Shown here piece by piece: positions 1 to 5,302 of a stretch of DNA of 5,359 bases (positions within the stretch are counted from its first letter, which is position 1; each line of letters starts with the position of its first letter). The DNA is taken from positions 1 through 5,359 of the forward strand of contig URNE01000196.1 of the NCBI GenBank assembly GCA_900549045.1. The letters run 5' to 3'. The translations under genes were made by a program, and so were the position numbers. The DNA comes from an uncultured bacterium (lineage in GTDB: Bacteria; Verrucomicrobiota; Lentisphaeria; Victivallales; UBA1829). The notes beneath the pieces were generated by a model. That model made no database searches, was not told the origin of the DNA, and saw only the letters and a list, made by a program, of their open reading frames with translations.

Positions 1-51
1 CACCGCTTCGCGGAGGTTGAGGAAGAGGGGATCGGAATTCTTTTGCAACAT
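1..51 (-). CDS. Possible 5' end of a gene running off the left edge (partial)
   Basis: On the minus strand an ATG at 51-49 opens 17 codons that run without a stop to the window edge, reading MLQKNSDPLFLNLREAV. Most third positions are G or C, as in the confirmed genes here. It would lie downstream of glgC in the same direction, beyond the glgC terminator hairpin. A weak promoter-like pair, TTGATC and TACCGT with a 17 bp spacer, can be seen between hairpin and ATG. Against it, no strong Shine-Dalgarno precedes the ATG (only GGAAAAA), unlike the five other genes. The plus strand is also open over the same bases, ending at a TAA at 85-87 (tail reading ILLQHGIFPDEENGIR), so a convergent gene ending there is the main alternative. 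The fragment is too short to assign a function. Confidence 0.35.
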   Translation of the reverse strand, partial: MLQKNSDPLFLNLREAV

Positions 52-87
52 GGAATTTTTCCGGATGAAGAAAACGGTATTCGGTAA

Positions 88-136
88 AAATAAAAGGATC
101 AAATTTTCCCCGGCCGCGGTGTATGCGGCCGGGGAA
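88..136 (-). terminator. Hairpin terminator after glgC
   Basis: A perfect 12 bp inverted repeat, 106-117 paired with 125-136, closes a 7-nt loop. The stem is almost entirely G/C. It begins 6 nt after the glgC stop codon. Read on the minus strand, the stem is followed by AAAATTTGATCC and then TTTTATTTTT, so the U-rich stretch is present but interrupted and not directly against the stem. It most likely ends the glgC transcript. If a plus-strand gene ends at 87, the hairpin would sit between convergent genes, but no T-run follows it on the plus side. Confidence 0.68.
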
Positions 137-142
137 CGGTGA

Positions 143-1480
143 TTACTTCTTCTCTTCCGGTTCCGCGGCGGGAGCTTCGCCCTCGTGCGTCTCCATGCTC
201 TTCGGAAGAACGTAGGAACTCGAGTGACGGTCCTTCGGAATGACCGTGAGCCACTGGCCGTCGCCGATGTCAACGACTTTGTAACGCTTGGCGTCCTCCT
301 CGCGGTCGTAACCGATCGTGGTGTTGCGCGGAATCTGATTGTGCTTGTCGATGATGGCGTTGCGGATGCGGCAATGCTCGCCGACGTCGACGTCGTTCAG
401 CAGGATGCAGTTGTGAACGGTCGCGTAGCTGTGGACGAACACCGAGTTGAAGAGAACCGAGTTCGTGACCGTGCTGCCCGAAACAATGCAGCCGTCGCAG
501 ACGATCGAGTTGATCGCCTTGCCGATACGGGGAAGCCCGAAGGTGTCGACATCCTCGTTGTGGACGAATTTTGCCGGCGGAAGGCTGAAGTGGTAGTTGT
601 AAATCGGCCACTTGTCGTTGTAGAGATCAAGCTGCGGCTGGGTGGCGCGGAGATCCATGTTCGCTTCAAAGTAGGCTTTGAGAGTTCCGACGTCGCGCCA
701 GTAGGGTTTCTCGCTGACCGCCTGACCGGGGATTTTGTTGGAATAGAAGTTGTAGGCGTAAAGACGCTTGGTGCCGACGAGGCTCGGAATGATGTCCTTG
801 CCGAAGTCGTGCGAGCTGGTCTTCTGGTTGTAGTCGTTCTTGAGAAGAGCGAGCATGTCGTTCGTATTGAAAATGTAGTTGCCCATGGAGGCGAGGGCCA
901 TGTTCTTGTCGTTCGGGAGCGGCGTGGGATCCTTCGGCTTCTCCTGGAATCCGATGATGCGCCAGTCCTTGTCGACCTGGATGATGCCGAACTGGCTCGC
1001 TTCGCTGATCGGAACCGGAATCGCGGCGACCGTCGCAATGGCGTTGTTGCAGCAGTGGAAGTCGACCATCTGGCTGACGTCCATCTTGTAGATGTGGTCT
1101 CCGCCGAAGACGGCGACGAGATCGGGTTTGAAGTCTTCGATCAGCGCCATGTTCTGGTAAATTGCATCGGCGGTTCCGCGATACCATGTGCGGTCCTGGG
1201 TCTGCATCTGCGCGGGAACCGGGATGATGAAGCTGCCGCGGACCTGGGTGGACGATATGTTCCAGCCGTTGATGATGTGTTCCATCAGACTCTGTGATTT
1301 GAACTGGGTCAGAACGAAGATGCTGTTGATTCCGCTGTTGACGAAGTTGCTGAGCACAAAGTCGATGATTCTGTATTTTCCGCCGAAGGGAACGGCGGGT
1401 TTCGCGCGCTGGTCGGTCAGAGGAGCAAGCCGGGTTCCTTCGCCGCCTGCCAGGATCATGCCAAGTACGGACGTTCTCAT
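143..1480 (-). CDS. glgC: Glucose-1-phosphate adenylyltransferase (ADP-glucose pyrophosphorylase)
   Basis: GlgC makes ADP-glucose and pyrophosphate from ATP and glucose-1-phosphate, the committed step of bacterial glycogen synthesis, in the cytoplasm. The 445-residue protein has the family's usual length. The N-terminal nucleotidyltransferase domain carries GGEGTRLAPLT (12-22), RAKPAVPFGGKYRIID (25-40), WYRGTADAI (99-107), GGDHIYKMD (126-134, with D128 matching the catalytic Asp of E. coli GlgC), EKP (180-182, K181 matching the glucose-1-phosphate-binding Lys), SSHDFGKD (222-229) and YWRDVGT (260-266). K35 matches the E. coli activator-site Lys (K39), which suggests allosteric control. A C-terminal left-handed beta-helix region begins near SLPPAKFV. 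The last 25 or so residues are a charged, Ala/Pro/Glu-rich tail unlikely to be catalytic. The start at 1480 is chosen because an AAGGAGGTT sequence sits just before it and the family alignment begins there; an in-frame ATG at 1543 would add 21 unconserved residues. No other glycogen gene lies beside it. It is divergent from a LacI-type regulator. Confidence 0.97.
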   Translation of the reverse strand: MRTSVLGMILAGGEGTRLAPLTDQRAKPAVPFGGKYRIIDFVLSNFVNSGINSIFVLTQFKSQSLMEHIINGWNISSTQVRGSFIIPVPAQMQTQDRTWYRGTADAIYQNMALIEDFKPDLVAVFGGDHIYKMDVSQMVDFHCCNNAIATVAAIPVPISEASQFGIIQVDKDWRIIGFQEKPKDPTPLPNDKNMALASMGNYIFNTNDMLALLKNDYNQKTSSHDFGKDIIPSLVGTKRLYAYNFYSNKIPGQAVSEKPYWRDVGTLKAYFEANMDLRATQPQLDLYNDKWPIYNYHFSLPPAKFVHNEDVDTFGLPRIGKAINSIVCDGCIVSGSTVTNSVLFNSVFVHSYATVHNCILLNDVDVGEHCRIRNAIIDKHNQIPRNTTIGYDREEDAKRYKVVDIGDGQWLTVIPKDRHSSSYVLPKSMETHEGEAPAAEPEEKK

Positions 1481-1483
1481 TTT

Positions 1484-1492
1484 AACCTCCTT
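1484..1492 (-). promoter_or_regulatory. Ribosome binding site deciding the glgC start
   Basis: The plus-strand bases AACCTCCTT read AAGGAGGTT on the minus strand, a near-perfect anti-Shine-Dalgarno match. It lies 3 nt from the ATG at 1480 counted from its 3' end, with the AGGAGG core 5 nt away. The site falls inside the longer reading frame that begins at 1543, so it fixes the shorter, 445-residue start. Confidence 0.85.
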
Positions 1493-1592
1493 ATAAAAGA
1501 TAGTGTTGGTTTTCCCATCAGATACAATACAGATTATTTTCAAAAAAACAATCTCAATTTGCGCGGAAAACGCTCTTTTTTCGTTTTTTTTC

Positions 1593-1608
1593 TGTTTGAA
1601 ACATGTTT
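1593..1608. repeat. Overlapping palindromes, candidate operator
   Basis: TGTTTGAAACA (1593-1603) is a perfect inverted repeat of 5 bp arms around G1598. It overlaps AAACATGTTT (1599-1608), a perfect 10 bp palindrome, so three TGTTT/AAACA half-sites are packed in alternating orientation. The block ends 8 bp before the -35 element of the regulator's promoter, a sensible place for autoregulation. It lacks the central CpG common in LacI-family operators, so assigning it to the neighbouring regulator is inference. Confidence 0.4.
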
Positions 1609-1616
1609 TTCTCCGC

Positions 1617-1644
1617 TTGATATTGTCCGGGGAGCGGTTATATT
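1617..1644 (+). promoter_or_regulatory. Sigma-70-like promoter of the LacI-type regulator
   Basis: TTGATA (1617-1622) and TATATT (1639-1644) are separated by 16 bp; each is close to the -35 and -10 consensus. A start about 7 nt downstream, near 1651, would give a leader of about 15 nt that includes the AGGAGA ribosome binding site at 1655-1660. Confidence 0.6.
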
Positions 1645-1665
1645 GCAGAAAAACAGGAGACTGCC

Positions 1666-2622
1666 ATGCGGAGAATCATGCTGAAAGATATCGCGGCGGA
1701 ACTGGATATTTCCATTTCGCAGGTTTCGCGCGCTCTGAACCAGAAGGGGGAAGTCGCTCCGGAAATCCGTGCAAAAGTCCTCGAACTCGCCCGGAAAATG
1801 AACTACAAAAATCTCTCCGTCCGCCACAAACGCACGATCGCGGTCATCGTCAGCTGGTTTTCGGAATTCAACGACGAATTGCTCAATGAAATTCTCATCC
1901 GCACCAAACGCCGCGGATGGCGTTCTGTCGTCATCCCTTATCAGAACATCGAACTGCTCAACGATCAGTTCTTCGACGGGGCGATCATGATCTCCGGCGA
2001 ACGCATCGCGATGAAATGGCACGAACGCTACAGCATCCCGCTCGTCGTCATCAACAACTTCGGGTCCGCCTTGAACCACATCTGTTCCGTATTTCCCGAT
2101 GCGGACGGTGAAGTCCGTGCGGCGATGGAGCATCTGATTGCGCTCGGACACACCCGCATCGCCCGCATACGCGGCTGCAGTCCCTGGTCAACCGGAGAGG
2201 AGCTCGCGCGCGGTTTCGACGAGTTGTGCCGGATCGCGGAAGAACACGGAATCCGCGACACCGTCCGGAACTGTTTCGGAGCAACTCTGGAGGAGAAAAT
2301 CGCCCAGCTCCGCTCTCTGATCGCGGAAGGGTACACCGCATTCCTCGTGGTTCGCAGCAACGAGTCGCCGATTCTGCTCGACGCCATCCGCAAGTGCGGC
2401 AGACGGGTCCCGGAAGATGTCTCTCTGGTAACCTACGAATCTCGCGGAGTCTCCGCGTTCCAGAATCCTCCGCTGACAACGCTGGAGTATGATTATGCGC
2501 GTCTTGTCTCTTCCGCCCTTCTCGAGCTTGATCATGCGATGAACGGAAAAGAGACGAAATCGCGTATCATTGTTCCCGGCAAACTGAACGTCCGCGGAAG
2601 CACGGGACCGCACGTTTCATAA
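1666..2622 (+). CDS. LacI-family transcriptional regulator
   Basis: A 318-residue regulator of the LacI/GalR type: an N-terminal DNA-binding head and a periplasmic-binding-protein-like sensor that usually binds a sugar. The head reads MLKDIAAELDISISQVSRALNQKGEV (5-30), with the helix-turn-helix near 6-25; I17, S18 and R22 fall at the operator-reading positions of E. coli LacI (Y17, Q18, R22). Sensor landmarks are IAVIVSW (58-64), LGHTRIARIRG, ARGFDEL, VPEDVSLVTYE and the C-terminal PPLTTLEYDYARL and VRGST. Between NY (46-47) and the first sensor strand there are only about 10 residues, so the usual hinge helix (PNxxARxL) is missing, which accounts for part of the slightly short length. The ATG at 1666 has AGGAGA 5 nt upstream; an ATG at 1678 would remove four residues and is less well placed. 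It is divergent from glgC, suggesting control of glgC or of itself; the ligand is unknown. Confidence 0.93.
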   Translation: MRRIMLKDIAAELDISISQVSRALNQKGEVAPEIRAKVLELARKMNYKNLSVRHKRTIAVIVSWFSEFNDELLNEILIRTKRRGWRSVVIPYQNIELLNDQFFDGAIMISGERIAMKWHERYSIPLVVINNFGSALNHICSVFPDADGEVRAAMEHLIALGHTRIARIRGCSPWSTGEELARGFDELCRIAEEHGIRDTVRNCFGATLEEKIAQLRSLIAEGYTAFLVVRSNESPILLDAIRKCGRRVPEDVSLVTYESRGVSAFQNPPLTTLEYDYARLVSSALLELDHAMNGKETKSRIIVPGKLNVRGSTGPHVS

Positions 2623-2645
2623 ACTCCGCTTTTCTGAATTCTGCT

Positions 2646-3422
2646 TTACTCCGCATTCGGCACGATAATGACTTCGACGCCGCGTGCGCGGATCTCCTTC
2701 AGCCGTTCATGATTCTCCGGGTCAAAATCGGTGATGAGTACGTCGATATCCTCCCAGGCGGGGCCGCGCGCATAGGCTTTCCTGCGGAATTTGCTGTGGT
2801 CGGCGATGAAAATGAGCTTGTCGGTGTTCTCCGCAATCCGGAAAATCATGCTTGCGGAGGGGGAATCCACATCGAGGAGCCCGCGGTCGTCAAGCGCACA
2901 GGCGGAAATGAACGCAAGGTCGGTGCGGTAGCGCGTGAAACTGCGTTCCGCCTCGGGACCGGTGATGATGTCGCTGTGCAGATCGACGCTTCCTCCGGCG
3001 AGAATGACGTCGGGGCCGCCTCCGGACGGAAAGCGGTCCGCGAGAATCCGGCAGATGGAAAGCGAGTTCACGATCAGCGTTCCGTGATCCAGATACATCC
3101 CGAGAAATGAAGTTGTCGAACCGCCGTGGATCGCGACCGCCATATCCGGTTTCACAAGTCCCGCCGCGCGTTTCGCAAGCCGCTGTTTTTCCGCAGCGAA
3201 CCATTGGCCGCGCAGAAAATACGGGATGCGGATGTTCTGTTCCCGCACAGGCTGGCGGACGCCGCCGCGCACGCGCCGCACCAGATTCAGCTCCGCGAGC
3301 CGGTTGAAGATGCGGCGGACGGAAACTTCGCTCAGCGGGAGAAACTCCATCGCCGCTTCCGTCGTGAGCATCTCATGGTCGTTGAGATAGGAAAGTATCT
3401 GCCGGTCGTAATCGTTTTTCAT
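2646..3422 (-). CDS. DeoR-family transcriptional regulator
   Basis: A 258-residue DeoR/GlpR-type regulator. These proteins bind DNA through an N-terminal winged helix-turn-helix and sense a phosphorylated sugar or sugar-like metabolite through a C-terminal domain related to ribose-5-phosphate isomerase. The HTH spans about 4-56 and ends in the family signature SEVSVRRIFNRLAELNLVRRVRGG (31-54). In the sensor domain are HGGSTT (99-104), VNSL (118-121), ILAGGSVD (140-147), GPEAE (155-159), DLAFISA (168-174) and ADHSKF (207-212). The usual D-x-G-[ST]-T effector motif has His (H99) for the Asp. The start at 3422 is chosen because AGGAGG lies 9 nt upstream and the HTH begins there; an in-frame ATG at 3539 would add 39 hydrophobic, AT-coded residues foreign to the family. 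It is divergent from the phosphodiesterase-permease operon, which it probably controls. Length matches the family (about 250-260). Confidence 0.94.
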   Translation of the reverse strand: MKNDYDRQILSYLNDHEMLTTEAAMEFLPLSEVSVRRIFNRLAELNLVRRVRGGVRQPVREQNIRIPYFLRGQWFAAEKQRLAKRAAGLVKPDMAVAIHGGSTTSFLGMYLDHGTLIVNSLSICRILADRFPSGGGPDVILAGGSVDLHSDIITGPEAERSFTRYRTDLAFISACALDDRGLLDVDSPSASMIFRIAENTDKLIFIADHSKFRRKAYARGPAWEDIDVLITDFDPENHERLKEIRARGVEVIIVPNAE

Positions 3423-3431
3423 CTTTGAAAT

Positions 3432-3437
3432 CCTCCT
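3432..3437 (-). promoter_or_regulatory. Ribosome binding site deciding the deoR-type start
   Basis: CCTCCT on the plus strand is AGGAGG on the minus strand, 9 nt before the ATG at 3422. It lies inside the longer frame starting at 3539 and so argues for the shorter protein that begins MKNDYDRQI. Confidence 0.8.
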
Positions 3438-3444
3438 CTCATGC

Positions 3445-3472
3445 AAAATAGCACGAATGAAAAGAAATGCAA
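3445..3472 (-). promoter_or_regulatory. Possible promoter of the DeoR-family gene
   Basis: On the minus strand TTGCAT (3472-3467) and TATTTT (3450-3445) are 16 bp apart and lie directly upstream of the AGGAGG site. The match to consensus is only partial (3/6 and 4/6), and the leader would be very short, so this is a weak prediction. Confidence 0.35.
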
Positions 3473-3565
3473 GAAGAAAAATGATTGTTCGGTCATAAAA
3501 AGTGAACGGAATGAATATTTTGATGAAAAACAGCTGCATTCCGGTTGCTTTTTATGTTCCGAATG
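3453..3565. repeat. Repeated CGAATG/CGGAATG motif, candidate DeoR-family operator sites
   Basis: The divergent region contains ACGAATGA (3453-3460), CGGAATG (3507-3513), its exact reverse complement CATTCCG (3537-3543), and CCGAATG (3559-3565). CATTCCGG (3537-3544) and CCGAATG (3559-3565) also form an inverted repeat, with one extra base, flanking the TTGCTT (3545-3550) that could be the -35 of the operon. Repeats placed across two divergent promoters are typical of sites for the adjacent DeoR-family regulator, but the assignment is inference. Confidence 0.4.
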
Positions 3566-3572
3566 ATACTTT
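3545..3572 (+). promoter_or_regulatory. Possible promoter of the phosphodiesterase-permease operon
   Basis: TTGCTT (3545-3550) and TACTTT (3567-3572) are 16 bp apart, about 26 nt upstream of the first ATG. Both are only partial matches. The overlap with the CATTCCGG/CCGAATG inverted repeat supports this position for a repressible promoter. Confidence 0.33.
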
Positions 3573-3598
3573 AAAGCAAACCTTAACAAGGAGTCTTT

Positions 3599-4330
3599 AT
3601 GCGTAAAATGATTGTGAACGGGCATCGCGGTTTTCCGGCGAAGTATCCGGAAAACACACTGATCTCTTTCGAAAAGGCAATTGAACTCGGCGTGGATGCG
3701 ATCGAATACGATCTGCATCTGACCCGCGACGGCAAGCTGGTCGTCACGCACGACGATGAAGTCAGCCGCTGCAGCAACGGACACGGCGTTGTCGAGGAGA
3801 TGACGTTCGACGAGCTCCGCAAGCTGGATTTCGGGTCGTGGAAAAGCCCGGAGTTCGCCGGCGAGAAGATTCCGCTCTTCTCCGAAGTTCTGGATCTCGT
3901 CGCGCGCAAGAAGCCGGGACTCTTCCAGCTGGTCGAGGTGAAGCGCCCGGATGTCGAGTGCGCAAAGCTCGCGATGGCGGAACTGAAACGCCGCAATCTG
4001 ATGGATCAGTTCTGCCTGGTCAGCTTCCACTGGAATGTGCTGACGGAGATGAAAAAACTTTATCCGGAACTGCTTCAGCACGGCGATCCGAACGAGTCGA
4101 TGCTTTGGAAACCCGAATTTTTCAAGGGCATGTTCCGCGTCGGTATTTACTATGAAACCATGTCCAAAGAGCTGACCGACTGGTTCCATTCGCAGAATGT
4201 GCTGGTTGACGCCTGGACGATCAACACGGAAGAGCTGCTCGACAGGATGATTGAGATGGGCGCGGACAGCATCACCTCCAACGATCCGGAGCTGATGCTG
4301 CGTCTTCTTGAAGCGCGCGGGATGCGCTGA
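3599..4330 (+). CDS. Glycerophosphodiester phosphodiesterase (UgpQ-like)
   Basis: A 243-residue single-domain GDPD enzyme with a TIM-barrel fold, expected to hydrolyse glycerophosphodiesters such as glycerophosphocholine or glycerophosphoethanolamine to sn-glycerol-3-phosphate and an alcohol, using a divalent metal. The core motifs are intact: HRG (9-11, H9 and R10 catalytic), PENT (17-20), IEYDLHLTRDG (35-45, metal ligands E36 and D38), THDD (50-53, second catalytic H51), LVEVK (111-115, with E113 the likely third metal ligand), SFHWNVL (142-148), DAWTIN (204-209) and ADSITSNDP (222-230). There is no signal peptide or membrane segment, so it acts in the cytoplasm, like E. coli UgpQ, whose length it nearly matches. 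AAGGAG sits 5 nt before the ATG. It is the first gene of an operon with an EamA-type permease and is divergent from a DeoR-family regulator. The exact substrate is not evident; some GDPD proteins act on glycerophosphoinositol or other diesters. Confidence 0.93.
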   Translation: MRKMIVNGHRGFPAKYPENTLISFEKAIELGVDAIEYDLHLTRDGKLVVTHDDEVSRCSNGHGVVEEMTFDELRKLDFGSWKSPEFAGEKIPLFSEVLDLVARKKPGLFQLVEVKRPDVECAKLAMAELKRRNLMDQFCLVSFHWNVLTEMKKLYPELLQHGDPNESMLWKPEFFKGMFRVGIYYETMSKELTDWFHSQNVLVDAWTINTEELLDRMIEMGADSITSNDPELMLRLLEARGMR

Positions 4331-4339
4331 GGTTGAAAC

Positions 4340-5236
4340 ATGACGCTGACGGCATTCACCCTGATTCTCGCATCGGTGATTCTTCATGCGCTCTGGCACT
4401 TCATCTGCAAGAGCGCACGTCCGGTTCCCGCATTTTACATGGTGGTTTCGGCGTCGTGCCTCTGCACGACTCTGCCGTTTGCGCTGACATCCGGGATTGA
4501 CCTGACGCGTCTGCCTTCCCGTTTCTGGCTGATGCTGCTCGGCGGCGGGCTGAGCGGGATGATCTGCGATATCGGGCTCTCCCGCGCATATCGTCTCGCG
4601 GATGTCTCGCTGGCGTATCCGCTTGCGCGGGCGCTTCCGGTGATCATGACGGCGTTTGCGACGCTTCTTCTCGGAATCGGAGCGAAGCCGTCTCCGCTGG
4701 AACTGTTCGGAATGCTGATCATCATGTCCGGCTGTGTGCTGATGCCGATGAAGAATTTTTCCGATTTGCACTGGAAGAATTATTGGAACCGGGCGTTGCT
4801 CGGCATTCTCGTCGCGGCGGCCGGAACGACTGGCTACACGGTTTTCGACAGCGAGGGCGTGGGGCTTCTGCTGGCGAACGAGGATGTCGCGCGCTGGCAT
4901 GGCGCCGCCGCATATTCGAGTTTGAGGGAATCGGTTCTGCTGCTGACCCTTTCCGGATATGTCTTTGCCGTTCCGCACGAGCGGGCGAGAGTGACGAGGG
5001 AGTTGTTTTGTCATCCGCATCCGTATTTTGCCGGAATCGGCGCGGCGCTTGCGTATCTGCTGATCCTGATTGCGATGGGTTTTGTGACGAACGTCTGTTT
5101 TGTCCAGGCGTTCCGGCAGATGAGTCTTCCGGTCGGAGTGCTGCTCGGAATGTTTTTCCTGCGCGAGAAATGTTCCGCCGCGAAGCTGACGGGGGTTGGC
5201 CTGATTGTCTGCGGTCTGATCCTGACCGTCCTGTAA
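4340..5236 (+). CDS. EamA/DMT-superfamily inner-membrane transporter
   Basis: A 298-residue, very hydrophobic protein with about ten predicted membrane helices arranged as two EamA-type halves (roughly 1-137 and 150-298), the normal size for the drug/metabolite transporter superfamily. Visible landmarks are ILHALWHFICK (14-24) in helix 1, LSRAYRLADVSLAYPLARALPVIM (80-103) around helices 3-4, typical of the first repeat, GTTGYTVFDSEG (162-173) starting the second repeat, and FVQAFRQMSLPVGVLLGMFFLREK (254-277) with the matching second-repeat motif. The gene starts 9 bp after the phosphodiesterase stop; its GAGG ribosome binding site (4329-4332) overlaps that TGA, which implies translational coupling. 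The helix 1 and helix 4 motifs recall a subgroup of EamA-like proteins found near phosphonate-use genes, but I see no phosphonate genes here. From its place in the operon it may carry the enzyme's substrate or product, or another linked metabolite. Substrate and direction of transport are unknown. Confidence 0.85.
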   Translation: MTLTAFTLILASVILHALWHFICKSARPVPAFYMVVSASCLCTTLPFALTSGIDLTRLPSRFWLMLLGGGLSGMICDIGLSRAYRLADVSLAYPLARALPVIMTAFATLLLGIGAKPSPLELFGMLIIMSGCVLMPMKNFSDLHWKNYWNRALLGILVAAAGTTGYTVFDSEGVGLLLANEDVARWHGAAAYSSLRESVLLLTLSGYVFAVPHERARVTRELFCHPHPYFAGIGAALAYLLILIAMGFVTNVCFVQAFRQMSLPVGVLLGMFFLREKCSAAKLTGVGLIVCGLILTVL

Positions 5237-5262
5237 CCGGCGGGGCGGAGGATGTGTGTGTT

Positions 5263-5302
5263 GAGATCGGCGTCCAAGTTTCCGGGAACCGGTCTCTTTT
5301 TT
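5263..5302 (+). terminator. Intrinsic terminator after the permease gene
   Basis: GAGATCGG (5263-5270) pairs with CCGGTCTC (5289-5296), 8 bp with one G-U pair, and is followed directly by six T residues (5297-5302). The 18-nt loop can form a small inner pairing (TCC at 5273-5275 with GGA at 5285-5287). It starts 26 nt after the permease stop, fitting the end of the two-gene operon. Confidence 0.75.

Larger units (their letters stand above)
1481..1665. promoter_or_regulatory. Divergent regulatory region between glgC and the LacI-type regulator
   Basis: This AT-rich region must hold the promoters of both flanking genes. It contains an A7 run (1542-1548), then T-rich tracts at 1576-1581, 1584-1591 and 1606-1610, plus a TTT/AAA pair centred at 1598. 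Their centres lie about 9-10.5 bp apart, a spacing expected to bend DNA. The glgC-side promoter is unclear: the best pair I find on the minus strand is TTGTTT and TATTGT with a 16 bp spacer, a weak match. The regulator-side promoter and the palindromes are listed separately. Confidence 0.6.

Noticed and set aside
185..1297. 370-codon open frame on the plus strand antisense to glgC
   Set aside because: The translation is a monotonous Val/Asp/Arg/Ala mix with no family features, and glgC is unmistakable on the other strand.
1481..1543. N-terminal extension of GlgC beginning at an upstream ATG
   Set aside because: The 21 extra residues match nothing in the family, and a near-perfect ribosome binding site lies within them, directly before the ATG at 1480.
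2623..2654. 7-bp direct repeat ACTCCGC at 2623-2629 and 2648-2654
   Set aside because: It is short and isolated with no link to a mobile element; chance is a sufficient explanation.
3488..3511. Imperfect inverted repeat TTCGGTCA ... TGAACGGAA
   Set aside because: Pairing the arms needs a one-base bulge; the CGGAATG motif set in the same region is the stronger signal.
3423..3539. Hydrophobic N-terminal extension of the DeoR-family protein, which could look like a membrane anchor
   Set aside because: It is encoded by AT-rich intergenic-type DNA, and an AGGAGG site lies before the ATG at 3422, where the family's HTH domain begins.
3419..5020. Very long open frame (533 codons) on the minus strand across the phosphodiesterase and permease genes
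   Set aside because: It lies antisense to two clear family members, its translation is rich in Arg, His and Gln with no recognisable domain, and long antisense frames are expected from GC-rich codon use.
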